Source: Gymnopilus junonius
Taxonomy: Eukaryota > Basidiomycota > Agaricomycetes > Agaricales > Galerinaceae
Direction: 5' to 3'
Assembly: GCA_015501075.1 (NCBI GenBank)
Contig: JADNYJ010000010.1
Coordinates: forward strand, 1-64,000
Length of the DNA stretch: 64,000 bases
Positions 23,966 through 34,809 of the stretch are shown in pieces. The translations under genes and the position numbers were made by a program. The notes under the pieces were generated by a model. That model saw nothing but the letters and a program-made list of their open reading frames with translations. It ran no database searches and was not told the origin of the DNA. The number at the start of each line of letters is the position of its first letter. Positions within the stretch are counted from its first letter, which is position 1.

Positions 23966-26900
23966 TCATTTACCCGGTGTATCGTAAACGATACGACCAC
24001 CTGCCCATGCATAGGGGTAGTTTTTTTGATACCAGTTCCTGAAGGACCTCCTTTCGGAGATTCTAGGAGGAGTGACGGATGACCCTCCCAGCTGAGAGGT
24101 TTCCGTAAGACAAAGTAAGCGAAGCCGCTTCAATAGCACTTACCACAACGTGATGCTTTCCATCAAAGAAATCCGTGGAATATCTGCGAATTGAGGACCA
24201 CAAACCATCAGGATACCCGTAAGAGGCAGCGTTAAAAGCACTCCACAAACCCAGGATATAGCTTAGAGGTTACAAATCCATCGAACTTGTCGAACTCGGT
24301 GGAGGTCCATTCCCATATACCGCCATTAGTGCCTTTGCCGTTGTTGCGCTCTCCACCGGTGGTTGCACTAAGATTGAGCCAGTGATGAGTGAATGTACCA
24401 TGCCAATTTCAAGATGAAGCCCTTACGGAACTGGGTGCCAGTTCCTGAATCCTACGTTGGCACCGCCTTCATACCCCGCCTCGAATTTATCATAGAACAG
24501 CCGGAGTTCCGGCTCAGAAGGCAAACGTCCTCCTTTTACTGTTGCGTAAGTCGAGAGATTGTTGTAAGAAGTTATGATAGGCCAGTGGTAAGCCGTGTCT
24601 ATTGGAATAGGACCGTACAACGTTCGGACCTGGTGAAGTCTCATTAGGAAGGTCTTCGGATCGTTGAAATAAACCCTATACCTTAATACCATCATCGTCT
24701 TCCATCCAGCTTGCTGGAAAGTCAACTCGTCCTTTTCCTGCCCCCATGTAGTACTCATAGAATTCGCCGTTTGTGACCGGCCTCCATTCAATCTTAAACT
24801 CTTGAACATGCACCTCTCGTTTGGGATGCTCGTTGTCCCACCCAAACTCGTGGGTAAGAATGTCATCGGAAGAGTCACCTTCCTCAAGGTCCCTATGACC
24901 TAGAGTGACGGTAGCAGGTCCCATAGTAACTGTCTTGGTAGATGGAGGAGGAACCTTAGCCCATCCAGCTGCTAGCGAAGCCCATGGAGGTGCAACGAAT
25001 CCCGGTGGTGGGATAGTTCCAGTTCCCGCACGCTGAAGAAGCATGTACAGCAATGTCTCTGCATGCATAGCTTCATGTTCGAAAGTCATAAACAAAACCC
25101 TGCCAATCTTGCGACTTAGAACGAGTTTGCCAGAGTCGATATCATCGTATAAGCGCATCAGCCTTGCTCGAACAGCGGTCTGGAAGTCCATGATAGCAGG
25201 TAGAGCTGGCCAGTCTTCGTCTTTAACAGGAACTTCAGAGTGTGGCTGAAAATGAAATATGAGAAGGGTAGGAATGGGGAATGCTTATCTAGGCTTACAT
25301 GACATTCCGTCGGATCATCGACATTAGGATCAATCCCTCGCTACGAATTGTCAATACAAGACAAACATGGGACAAGGTGTTAACAAATTACCTCGAATAT
25401 ATACTGCAGCAATTTGGATTAAGACATATCTTAACTGTTGACGGGTAAAATTCACCTTGAATGCTTCTGGTTCAGTGTGTGGTTCCTGGAAAAGTTTCGA
25501 CAGGTGAATGTCCAAGAACGTCGGGATATGACCCAAGTAAAAGAGGCAGATATGGCGCAAATCAATTGGCTTCTGGAAGAGCATAGAGGGCGGTATCATT
25601 TGTCTGGTTATAAAATCCCAGCACACCCACATATCGTTCCATTCAACTCGTGAAGGGACGCCAAAAGGGGATAACGAATACTCTCCAAGGTTCTTATTCA
25701 AAGGAGAAGTTGGAGACCTGAGCAGAGGGAAACTGAACAGAGGACGTTCAAGTAACCACAGAGAGTATCTCGACTCCTCATCCATCCACCTCTGTATGGG
25801 ACGCAAGTTGCTGTCAGTGAACAACATGAAAGAATCTGTCTCGGAAAACTAGAGACGTATGATGTCAGGGGTAAGAAAGTTCAGCAAAAAAATGAGCGAA
25901 CTTTGTAAGATTGCTCGATCTTCAATAGCTCGCCCTCTGTAAATTTGACGAGCTTGCCACTTCCAGGTTCGACAATTGTTTGACCGCACTTCGACTGGAA
26001 AAAAGCTTCATGACGACCTTTGAACCAAGATAAATATCCTAGTCATGTGACGATGATTGGACCACATACGTTCTTCCTATTAAACATACGGGTCAGAGGA
26101 GGCCAAACGGAAAGTACGTAAATTAACATACCTTGATATAACGATTGACATAATCCCACTTGCTCTCGTCGAACAGATTCTCATTTCCGAGGGCCCGTCC
26201 GCGGCTCTGAGTCCGTTGAAGATAAAGCGCTTGGTATATCCTCTGGAGTCGTTATAAGCTTCTTCTATAACAGCCTTATCATTGTCATGATCCAGGCCAA
26301 TCAGAAGCGTGTCGCCGCTTCCCGCACGCAGGGGAAGGGATCGAAGGAAAGAGCTGGCGCCTTGCCTATCAAAGTTGCCTAAAGTAGATCCGAGAAACAT
26401 GATGTGCAATGGGGGTATCGTATCTCTAGGAGTCACAGGTAAATCCGAGTCTGAGTCTGAAGTGTCACTAGATGTTTGGCGAGAAATAGTGCGAATGGAG
26501 TCCACGGCCGAAAGGTTAGCTGCGACCTTTTGATTCACGAGTCCTCCATCTTGAATAAATTTCAGGCCGTCATAGTAAGTTCCCCACATGCCCTTGGTAT
26601 TTACCGTCCCGTCCAAACTCTGGCCAATCTCAGAGATAGAAATCTGACTAAGAGTGCGCTCCAATTCGCTTTTTTCGAGGTCTAGAGCGTAATATGTAAC
26701 CGATGCCGAAGGAATCTCCTTTTTAACAAACTTGGAGATGCCGAGAAGGATATGGGATGTTTTCCGCAATGCGCTAAAGATAAATGGGATGCCTCAGTCA
26801 GTAGATACACAAGCAAATGAAAGGACCTACCCAGCCCCAAGCTCCAAGATAACTTCGTCTGCAGAAGGAGAGGCGCCGCGGTGCATAGCCTGTACAATTT

Positions 26901-27171
26901 CGTCGGCTTTGCTCTTTAATATTTCCTCCTCTGCTCCAAAGAGATAATATTCTGGGACTCTGGTGGTAATGTCATCATATAGCCTGAGTCCACGTTCGTC
27001 GTACAGCAACACGGTGGGTAGTTGTTTCTGGCCAAACGGACGAAGGAGTCCATCCGCAATTTGCTTCGGAATGTCTGTCACGGCAATGCCATCGCTGGAA
27101 CGAGTGTGTACGTCGATGATTTGGGCAGGCATGGTATAAAATTCGCGATTGTGAAGCGTGAAGGACCCCAT
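23966..27171 (-). CDS. EGT1: Ergothioneine biosynthesis protein Egt1 (EgtD-EgtB fusion)
   Basis: Egt1 makes the antioxidant ergothioneine from histidine: a SAM-dependent domain trimethylates histidine to hercynine, and a non-heme-iron sulfoxide synthase domain couples it to cysteine. The methyltransferase part is seen as TVLLYDERGLRLYDDIT and EYYLFGAEEEIL (26910-27010), the SAM site ILELGAG (about 26830), and LHIMFLGSTLGNFDR near 26390. The middle part holds GHIPTFLDIHL (about 25540). The iron-binding HEAMHAE lies near 25060, and the FGE-sulfatase-like end has GRLPSEPELRLFYD, WEWTSTEFDKF and SFRNWYQKNYPYAWAG, ending at 23966. About ten short introns join in frame. The start is uncertain: MGSFTLHNRE at 27171 or MPAQIIDVH at 27132. 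Confidence 0.95.
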
Positions 27172-28120
27172 TTTCTCGAGTTGCAGGATGGCTTTATACG
27201 AGCTGGAGCGGGACCTGGGGTTCTGGGCACGTTCTTGCATGATGTCATGCTTTTGATCACGGTTTTTGACTGACAAAAGCATTCCTAAGCCAGTACCTTC
27301 TGAGCGGTGTTTGATCCACCGCCTGAGATCGGAAGAGGTCCATTTTTGCGAGATTCATATGGTAACGTCCAGAGTTTGTAACATATTCGGAGCACCGTGG
27401 TCAAGTCGGATCTCGATTGGCAGTCGTTTGCGTAGGCTTGAGACAAAGAAGGCTAGATTTTGGATCCAGCTGTACAGGTGGTACTATGTAGTCAGGGTAA
27501 GGGACTTACTCATGTGGCCCTATGCACATCCTGAGTAAATCCATGAGTCATCAAATCCGTGTTGATTGAGCGATTCCCCCATCCGTTTCGAATCCAGCTT
27601 TCTTAGAGAATAAATATCCCTCAGCTGGAGCCTGGACACCACCAAGTCATGAGATTCAATACTGTCAAAGGTCCGCTTTTAAGGTCGAAGTTTTGGGGTT
27701 CCATAGTCCTGGACCATGTCCATGGGATTCCTATTTTGTAATGGACACGGCTTGAGAGGAAGGAAAGAGGTCAGGCTAAGAGCAGCAAAATTCACTTACT
27801 AAGGGCGGGGAGGGATTGGGAAAAAACATGACGAAGACAGAGGGGTGCATGCGGATGACGGTGACTTGCTGACCTGGCTTTTGAACACTTTCGAGAGCGA
27901 TGTCTCATGAAGACGCAATAATCACGTTTTCTGACCTTGATCTTGCAACTCTCTAAGCAAAGATATTCGTCTTCATTAACCTTTCACAGATCTTTACGAA
28001 TCGTATATCTAGATAAGGACCCTGGGTAGGGACAAAATTAGGGACTATGCCTCTAACTACGCATATAGCAAGTCCAATAGAATCTTTAACAGCGCCGCAC
28101 CCACGCTTGCTCTGACTTGC
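27172..28120. other. 949-bp intergenic region
   Basis: It lies between the EGT1 start and the 3' end of the DHHC gene. I find no convincing coding frame, tRNA or repeat. It probably includes the EGT1 promoter and the DHHC 3' UTR. Confidence 0.5.
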
Positions 28121-29603
28121 TCACCGATCCGAGTCTACGCTGACCAGTTCTTTAGCTAGTCTGCCCAACATCTCTTCCGACCTCGGGTTCCTCGGAAAGG
28201 TCTTACCATCGCCTAATCTGAAGGAACAGATTGAGCAAGGCACATTGAAGAGAAGAAACAACATACGTAGCCCCTCCGCACCAGAGTCTAGTTAACCACC
28301 CATATTTCCTATTCCACCCGAATACTTGAGCAAAGTTCTGTCTCCAACCAAGATCGTAAATTAGGATTTGGCCATGCGCATCTTTCACGATTCTCCTTTG
28401 GGCCTGTGACAGTTCGGGTTCTAATGGCGGATCGGAAAGGGAATGGCTAGATCTAGGTAAAGGTGGAAGGTGGCGAAGAAGCATAAATGGTGTTATATTC
28501 TCCAAGGTTGTCTGATTGGTTCTAGAGAGGAGATTATCAAGACGCGCCAGCTAGCGAGAGGCAGTGATACACACAAAATCAAGTATGTATGATAACAAGC
28601 AAAGGACCCAATGACAAGGGAGAAGACACCTCCAGTAAATGCAAGTATGATTTCGTGCACGGGCGTAAATTCATGCTGCATTGAGCTAGATGAATCGCAG
28701 GGTCAAGGACAGGAGAGAACGGCTTACAACAGAGAAGGGGTTGCGAAAGGCATACAGTAAACCATTTATAGCCAGGATTGCGACATAAATGCACAGAACG
28801 GTGATGCAGCAGAGAAAATGAACGAAGGCTGGATAAGTCCGATGCCCCTAAGTCAATATCAGTTTTTTGGCCTTTGTATGAAAAGAGCCTTATATTCGTA
28901 CAATGCATTTCGCACCGATCCATGGGCAGTGGTGATCTGCACAGTCAAATGTCACCTGTGGTCCTGGTGTGGCGTTAATGAGAAGGCATACCCATTTTCA
29001 AGACGCATCTATCACAAATTGAGCAGTGATGGGCCCTCTCTGGCTTGGGTGCCTGCATAGAATATGTGAGTTCTTCGCCATTGCGGTATTGCACTATGAA
29101 CCCACCCAACATTTTCGGCACCATCTGCCCGGAGCAGAGAAATCGGTATCAGACAGAAGAGCATCTCTAAGGCTCATGTCGTCTCCCTCAATATCGTTTC
29201 CTTCTAGGGTGGAAGGAGGCGCGTTTACAGGCCCTGGATCTCGCGCCAAACAGACAATGAGGGAAGAAAAGGCCAAAAATGTCAGAGTATAAGTGACCAG
29301 CAGATGGATCATAAATAAAATGGGTTGATGAAGAGTTTGTAGATGGAAAGTGACTAGGACATAAAGGAGAGACGGGTGAGGTGCGAGGATTAGAGATACG
29401 GTCCCTGAATATGAAATTATACTGAATGTTACAGTCTTGGGAGATCTACGAGACTGACCAAATAACGGTATATAATAGTACCAAGGTTTCTTGAAAGGTT
29501 GGGTATCTAGAGGTTGTGGATTGAAGACTATAGTCGACTCTGCTGACCGCATTTCCGTATCAGTAAAGCTCAGCAGTGGACCAGGAGATCTTCGGGGAGC
29601 CAT
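28121..29603 (-). CDS. DHHC palmitoyltransferase
   Basis: DHHC enzymes attach palmitate to cysteines of membrane-associated proteins. The start at 29603 gives MAPRRSPGPLLSFTD. Two hydrophobic segments follow (around SIISYSGTVSLILAP and FMIHLLVTYTLTFLAF). The cysteine-rich domain spans several exons: GRWCRKCW near 29100, PERAHHCSICDRCVLKM (29000-29060), and, after an intron, DHHCPWIGAKCI near 28920-28950, which is the catalytic motif. Two more membrane segments precede TTLENITPF (about 28500), the conserved TTxE motif, and a PaCCT-like DLGWRQNFAQVFG near 28340. Introns are short and in phase. Its protein targets cannot be told from sequence. It is divergent from the thioesterase gene, sharing a 374-bp intergenic region. 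Confidence 0.93.
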
Positions 29604-29977
29604 GTCGTGTCAAAGTAGTTGGTATACAAAATCCTTAGGCAAAAAGACATGAAGTACAGAAAGAATGTGTGTGTTCTTGAAACATGAAAATCGTCGTCGA
29701 GACGGTAGCGAGTAACTGAGGCTGAGTAATTTACGCGTTGACGGAATTGCCGGCGATGTTGCCGCACGGCCTACGTACTCAAATACAAACTAAACAACCA
29801 ACTTGGAAGTTGGGAGAACCTCCACCAAGCCTGCTCGATGTTGACTCCTCCACACTTACCGAGATAAATAGACGGAATCTTTTTAAATGCTACTACTAAT
29901 GGTCAATATGGACCTCGGGTCCGGCTCATTCGACCACCGGAAAACTACAGCACTTTTTTCTTCAGAACCACACTGCT
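29604..29977. promoter_or_regulatory. Shared divergent promoter region (DHHC gene / thioesterase gene)
   Basis: A 374-bp region between two start codons on opposite strands must hold both promoters. I see no specific element that I can name. Confidence 0.5.
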
Positions 29978-31222
29978 ATGGCGCCGTTTTACAAGGCGGT
30001 GAAGGTGCAGCGAGTTCCATCCAATTCCGAACTCCTCCCGCCAGAGAAGGCCCCGGCCCAAATTATTAGTTTATACAGGGGTGATGTTGACGGAGAATGG
30101 AGTGTAGGAAGGTGAGTATTTGAGTGCTTATACTACTTTCCGTGCCACCCAGCTTGTTGAATCAATGCAGCCTAGCCAATGGAGGAATGTTCCTTACTAT
30201 CTTAGACTGTACACTCTGATAACCCGGGCATTTCAGGCTACGTCCTTGCTTTGATACTGGAAGCTTGCATACAGTTCCAATCATCTACACCTCATGTTGA
30301 CCCATTGCACGTAACGGCACACTTCATTAGAACGACCGTCATTGCTCCTTTCACGATCAGCGTGTGTAACGTCAAAACCAGCTCGGGCTTCACGAACTTA
30401 ACGGCCGAACTCCTGCAAGAGGTAATTCATATAAATACTGGAGAAACGCGTGCTTATATTGCCATGGATATGTAGGGTATTGTCAAAGTTATGGCCCACC
30501 TGATCTTCGGAATCAACGCTCCCAGTCCAAAGGATAAATTAAATCTTACATTGAATCCCCCTTCAAGTTATGCTCGTCGACTCCCTCTGCATTCACATCC
30601 TTTGCATGCAATTGCAAAGCCTTTACGACACACTTGGAAATTCCATCCCCACGTCAAATGGGCTGAGGATCCGCGTATTTTTTCTCGCAACTTACCAGAT
30701 AGTCCAACTCGTACCAACTCTTCATCAGTTGGTGGTGGCGGACTCGAATGGGGGGCTTGGTTCGAATTTACTGACGAGAACGAAAGGATTACAAATCCTT
30801 ACCTTTGTTTCCTTGCAGACATTTTTCTGAATATCCCGACTCTACTTCCAAAAGGTGAGAGGGTCGGCCTCACAACAAGGTAAATTGTATGTTTCCGTAG
30901 TGTCCACCACCTTACGAGGATCTATAGCTGGTATCCTACCATCACTCTGTCCATCGAGTTCAAGAACAAAATACCACCAACTTCATCGCATTCCTCTCGT
31001 ACCGTTGGGCTTTATTCCCTCGGACGATTCATGACTCCTCCACAAGGAAAACATGATGCTTATGTTGAAGTCTGGTCAGCCCCAACGAACATTGGTGAAG
31101 GCGAGGAGGTGGACAATTGGAGGGACAGACAAGTATGCCTAGCGATCGCCACGCAAATGGCGCTAACTCTCCCCATGGAAGTGAATAAAAAGAAAGGACA
31201 AGGGCATTCGAGCAAGCTGTAG
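29978..31222 (+). CDS. Acyl-CoA thioesterase-like hot-dog family protein
   Basis: The product resembles the TesB/4HBT_3 type of double hot-dog thioesterases, which hydrolyse acyl-CoA esters. The start at 29978 gives MAPFYKAVKVQR. Hallmarks are GEWSVG then LANGGYVLALILEAC at the first hot-dog (30100-30270), DPLHVTAHFIRTT near 30300, and in the second half EWGAWFEFTDENERI, SWYPTITLSIEF and GRFMTPPQGKHDAYVEVWS near 31030. It ends in a basic KKKGQG tail at 31222. One exon junction (about 30190 to 30237) lacks an obvious GT donor, though the protein sequence joins well as NGG-YVLA. The substrate is unknown. Confidence 0.82.
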
Positions 31223-31438
31223 AACATGTTAATGCCCATGTATATTCCTGGTCAGTTCAGTATAAAAAGTTGCTGTACATAAGGTCAATGAGTCATGTGT
31301 AGATCTGCAGATACCTTTTCATTCACGTGCAAAAAAAAATAAGTACCTGCGCACCTTGCCATGTTTTATACACTCAACTATGCTTAATCCGAATGTACAT
31401 ATAGAGTTATAATATACATATTAACGCATACAAATAAA

Positions 31439-33527
31439 TCAAGGATCATCCGCAACAATGTAGTCTCCTTCAATAGCATCCAGGCAGCGTCTCGCCACGG
31501 GTTTCAACAATCTTTTCTCTCGCATGGTGTTAAACGATACATAAGCCGCCTTGGCCTCTTTTACCTCTACCTCGAAGCATTCTAATTTAGAAAGCAAGAG
31601 AAGAGGTAGATACACGTCCTTCTGGAATTGGTCATCTATAAATTGGAGGAAGGATAAGGCCTTACCTTTAGACAATAAATAGCGAGGTCGCGACGAGAAT
31701 TAGCATTTCCGTTTTGAAGGAGTGGGATATCTTTGTAATGAATATCCTCCTTCCTTTGCCTTAAGAACCGCGAGGAAACAGCATCCAATTTGTAGGCTCC
31801 CTCGCCTGGTAGTCCAGGATAATGTTCTCGAATATGATGAAAGACGTCAAGGATTAGACGACCATCGTATCCCGGGCATTTCAAAAAACTGGGTCTCCAT
31901 CCATCCAAACGTTGGGGAATAGCTAGCAACATGGGATTCACTATAGAAACAAAGAAAAAGGTTGGCTACTCACATTTAATTCGTCCTAGATACGGGAAGT
32001 TTGTTAAATTAAGTATTTGAGCGCGGTTCAATAGATATGCTATATCAAATTGAGTGATATTGTATCCAATGACGATATCTGGATCCACTTCTAGGAAAAA
32101 CTTCTGCCATGCCGTCAGCTTATCGCTCTCACTTTGGAATGAAAGAACTTGTGCTCCATTAATGGGGGAACATGTGCCCAGAGTAAAAACAGCTCGAATG
32201 AGAGGATCTGCTGACCTGGACCGGAATTAGTCTCAACATTGCAAACTTCGAATAGACTCAACTTACCATATATTGAGATCATGTTGCCTATTTGGAGCAC
32301 AGATTGTCGTCGGGCGGTCGGGAATCCTCTGGGGGGGACGTTGGTTTCAATATCAAAGCTGAGTATACGTAGAGGAGCATATATTTCGCGATTGTCTACT
32401 GTGTCACATATCAAGATATCTTCTGTTCTGAGCAGATGTTGGGTATTATATCTCGGGAATCAAGAGTGACGTACCTGACAGACACCTCCAATTGACAATG
32501 AGATATGCTATCTTGCGTCGAAATTCGTTCGTACTTTCCGATTGGAATTTTCAGCCATGTCATCGCTGTTACCTGTAAGACAGGTGAGCCTGAGATAAAA
32601 CCAAGAGGCTGATGTCATTACCTCATGGTCAACCATGAATCGCAAAGGGTATGGAACAGTTGCTTCGTAGCTGAGTTCAGGCACAGAAAATAAATCTCGA
32701 TACTGAAGTCGACCTCCGGCCAGGACATGTATAGGATAAATAAGAACTCTCTATAATGGTGTGAACATGGCGACATATCTTTGATGCTTTGGGCGTGTCG
32801 ATGATCACGTAGAGACACCTTGAGGAACGGACGTGATTCTCCATCTGCGGCTGTACATTGGTCTTCTAATTCAATATTTGAAACGGCCGGGACCCCTTCG
32901 TGGATACTTTGCGGTCTCAAGGTTGGAAGTTCCTGTATAGAGTAAGGTACCGTCCAGAACGATATAGCGTGATAGACACACTTACATTCAGGCGTTCTCG
33001 TAAAGGATTTAGGTCGTGCTCCGTTATGCCTGCAGGCGCCGGGTAATAAAAATAATGGTCGAAACCTCTGACCCGTGCTAGTAATGAATTGCCAGCCTGC
33101 AGTATATGATGAGGTTGAAATGCTTAGACGAATCTTTTGAAGACGAACTTTGGTTGCCCCAAAAAGGTAAATTTCTGAGGCGCCAAATTTGTCATTTCCG
33201 TCTCTGATGTCAATTTTCTGAAATGCTAAGCAGTCTGTCGGTTCATAGGGCGAGCCTGACCAAAGATGAGATGCGTACTTATTGAAGGCTTGTCCTCAAC
33301 CGGAACTGGTAGTGGTGGTCTAGTCCATGTAGTATGTGTATTGGCCGTATCTGTACAGAGAGACTCTTTCATCAGGACATGCGAATGTGTGGATCCGTAT
33401 AGCTGATACCTCCATCTTTCCTAGCTAAATCAGACAATACATTGGCAAAGGAAGCCGCAGGCGCTACGGGTCTCCTCAATGTCGAAGCACTGGTTGCGCG
33501 TCTCGTCTCGGTTCTAGACAGAGACAT
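31439..33527 (-). CDS. Truncated DNA polymerase delta-like protein: N-terminal and exonuclease domains only
   Basis: The sequence matches the catalytic subunit of DNA polymerase delta (POL3) in its first half only. From 33527: MSLSRTETRRATSAS, FQKIDIRDGND, then GFDHYFYYPAPAG (about 33050), a POL3 hallmark, and YRDLFSVPELSYEATVPYPL near 32680. The 3'-5' exonuclease follows with its motifs kept: ExoI LSFDIET near 32360, ExoII GYNITQFDIAYLL near 32050, and ExoIII YCLKDVYLP near 31600-31680. The protein then ends in a tail of about 45 residues at 31439. The entire palm, fingers and thumb region of the polymerase is absent; the next gene ends at 31222. About ten introns join in frame, so the copy is not a processed pseudogene. 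It could be an exonuclease-only paralogue or a recent truncation. Confidence 0.85.
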
Positions 33528-33596
33528 TTGGTATCATGAACAAGGAGTCAGTGACGCATACTTGAGCGATGAACCTGAAGTTGAACAAGTTGAAAT

Positions 33597-34342
33597 TAAG
33601 GCTCCAACCATATAGTATACGTATAGGGTCGACAACTTAAATATACGGATACAGTTGTTTAGTGTATATTTACTGTATATATACGGTTATACGGCTAGTT
33701 GTATACGGTTCCAAAAAAGAAATAAAAATATTTTTTCTATTTACGAAAAACAGAGTTCTACGGCCGCCTATGGGTCAATCCTTCTTGCCTGACATGCTCC
33801 TATGCTTTTTGCGAGGTGCTGTAAGCTCGTCCGGGTCTCTCCAGTTGAAAAGGCCACTCCGAATCCACACCTTTGCTAATAATGCCTCCCGAATAGTCTT
33901 GTCGCGCATTGATAATGAATGGCAAGCAATTTGAAATTCAGTGATGCAGTGATCGGCATTGCAACTCAGGGGGGAGGGGTTAAAACAGCAGTTCATGGAG
34001 GAAAGCACAGATATATTGGGTTGTAGTGAGGTATAACGATGAAATGAATGGAAAAGGGATATCACGAAGGGCAGATCAGCCCACAGCGTACGCGTTGAAA
34101 GCCTTTGCTGGTGTTGTAGATGGTTGAAGTAAGAGATTGTGGAGTCACGAACCGTGACATCAGCGTTTATAAGCAATGCCGAGGGTGCCGGGTAAGCCAC
34201 CTGAGCCTAACCGTATAACTGTACAGTATACTGTATATTTACTGTATACTGGGATTTCTCGATGGGGGTCTATACATATACGTATACGTATACAGTATTA
34301 ACCGTATATATACGGTAGGTATATAGTACGGTTGGAGCCTTA
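33597..34342. mobile_element. 746-bp non-autonomous hAT-like element with perfect 8-bp duplication
   Basis: Both ends read TAAGGCTCCAACC (right end as its complement), a perfect 13-bp terminal inverted repeat extending imperfectly inwards. The flanks are identical 8-mers GTTGAAAT at 33589-33596 and 34343-34350. An 8-bp duplication is characteristic of hAT transposons. The subterminal 100 bp on each side are packed with GTATAC/TATACGTATA palindromes. No transposase is present; one minus-strand ORF lies inside. It sits 69 bp upstream of the start codon of the truncated polymerase gene. Confidence 0.87.
33775..34200 (-). CDS. 141-residue ORF inside the hAT-like element
   Basis: This open frame fills much of the element interior. 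It begins MAYPAPSALLINADV and ends with a basic segment (PRKKHRSMSGKKD). A cysteine/histidine cluster (SSMNCCFNPSPLSCNADH) lies mid-protein. It resembles no transposase motif I know, has no DDE signature, and could be a captured host exon or a chance frame. No homologue is recognised. Confidence 0.35.
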   Translation of the reverse strand: MAYPAPSALLINADVTVRDSTISYFNHLQHQQRLSTRTLWADLPFVISLFHSFHRYTSLQPNISVLSSMNCCFNPSPLSCNADHCITEFQIACHSLSMRDKTIREALLAKVWIRSGLFNWRDPDELTAPRKKHRSMSGKKD

Positions 34343-34809
34343 GTTGAAATCGAGTAATCGGAATCTCTTGTAGTTAGTACTCCGCGCACGCGTCACGCGT
34401 CATGGCACGTGGCCGCGACAACTTTTGACTGAAAACCAAGTCTGCCCAAAGTTTATGTAAGCCTTCTGGAGTGCCGTTCGACGGCCGGATACTGGTGTTT
34501 GTGGGCAAATAAATGAATAATAAAGCGGAAAAGAGAAAGAAGAAAGAGAAACTCATCGGATATGATCCTATTGCTCTCACAATTGCTGTAACTATGGCTC
34601 AGAGTGCTTTGATGCGGAATTGGCCCGGAATTTATTAGAATCAATTTTGGCTGACTACATTACATAAGTAATTCAGGTAACTATGCTACTGTACCATTTC
34701 ATTCTGAATCGGCACCCACGTGACTTTTTGCACTCTTTGTTATGGTTCGCATTAACCACGTGGCTGTGCTAATTTTACGAGTTTTAATGTCCTACGCCAA
34801 TCCACCACA
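34343..34809. other. Spacer between the hAT-like element and the dynactin gene
   Basis: Begins with the right target duplication (34343-34350). No coding frame is recognised; presumably it contains the dynactin p62 promoter. Confidence 0.45.
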
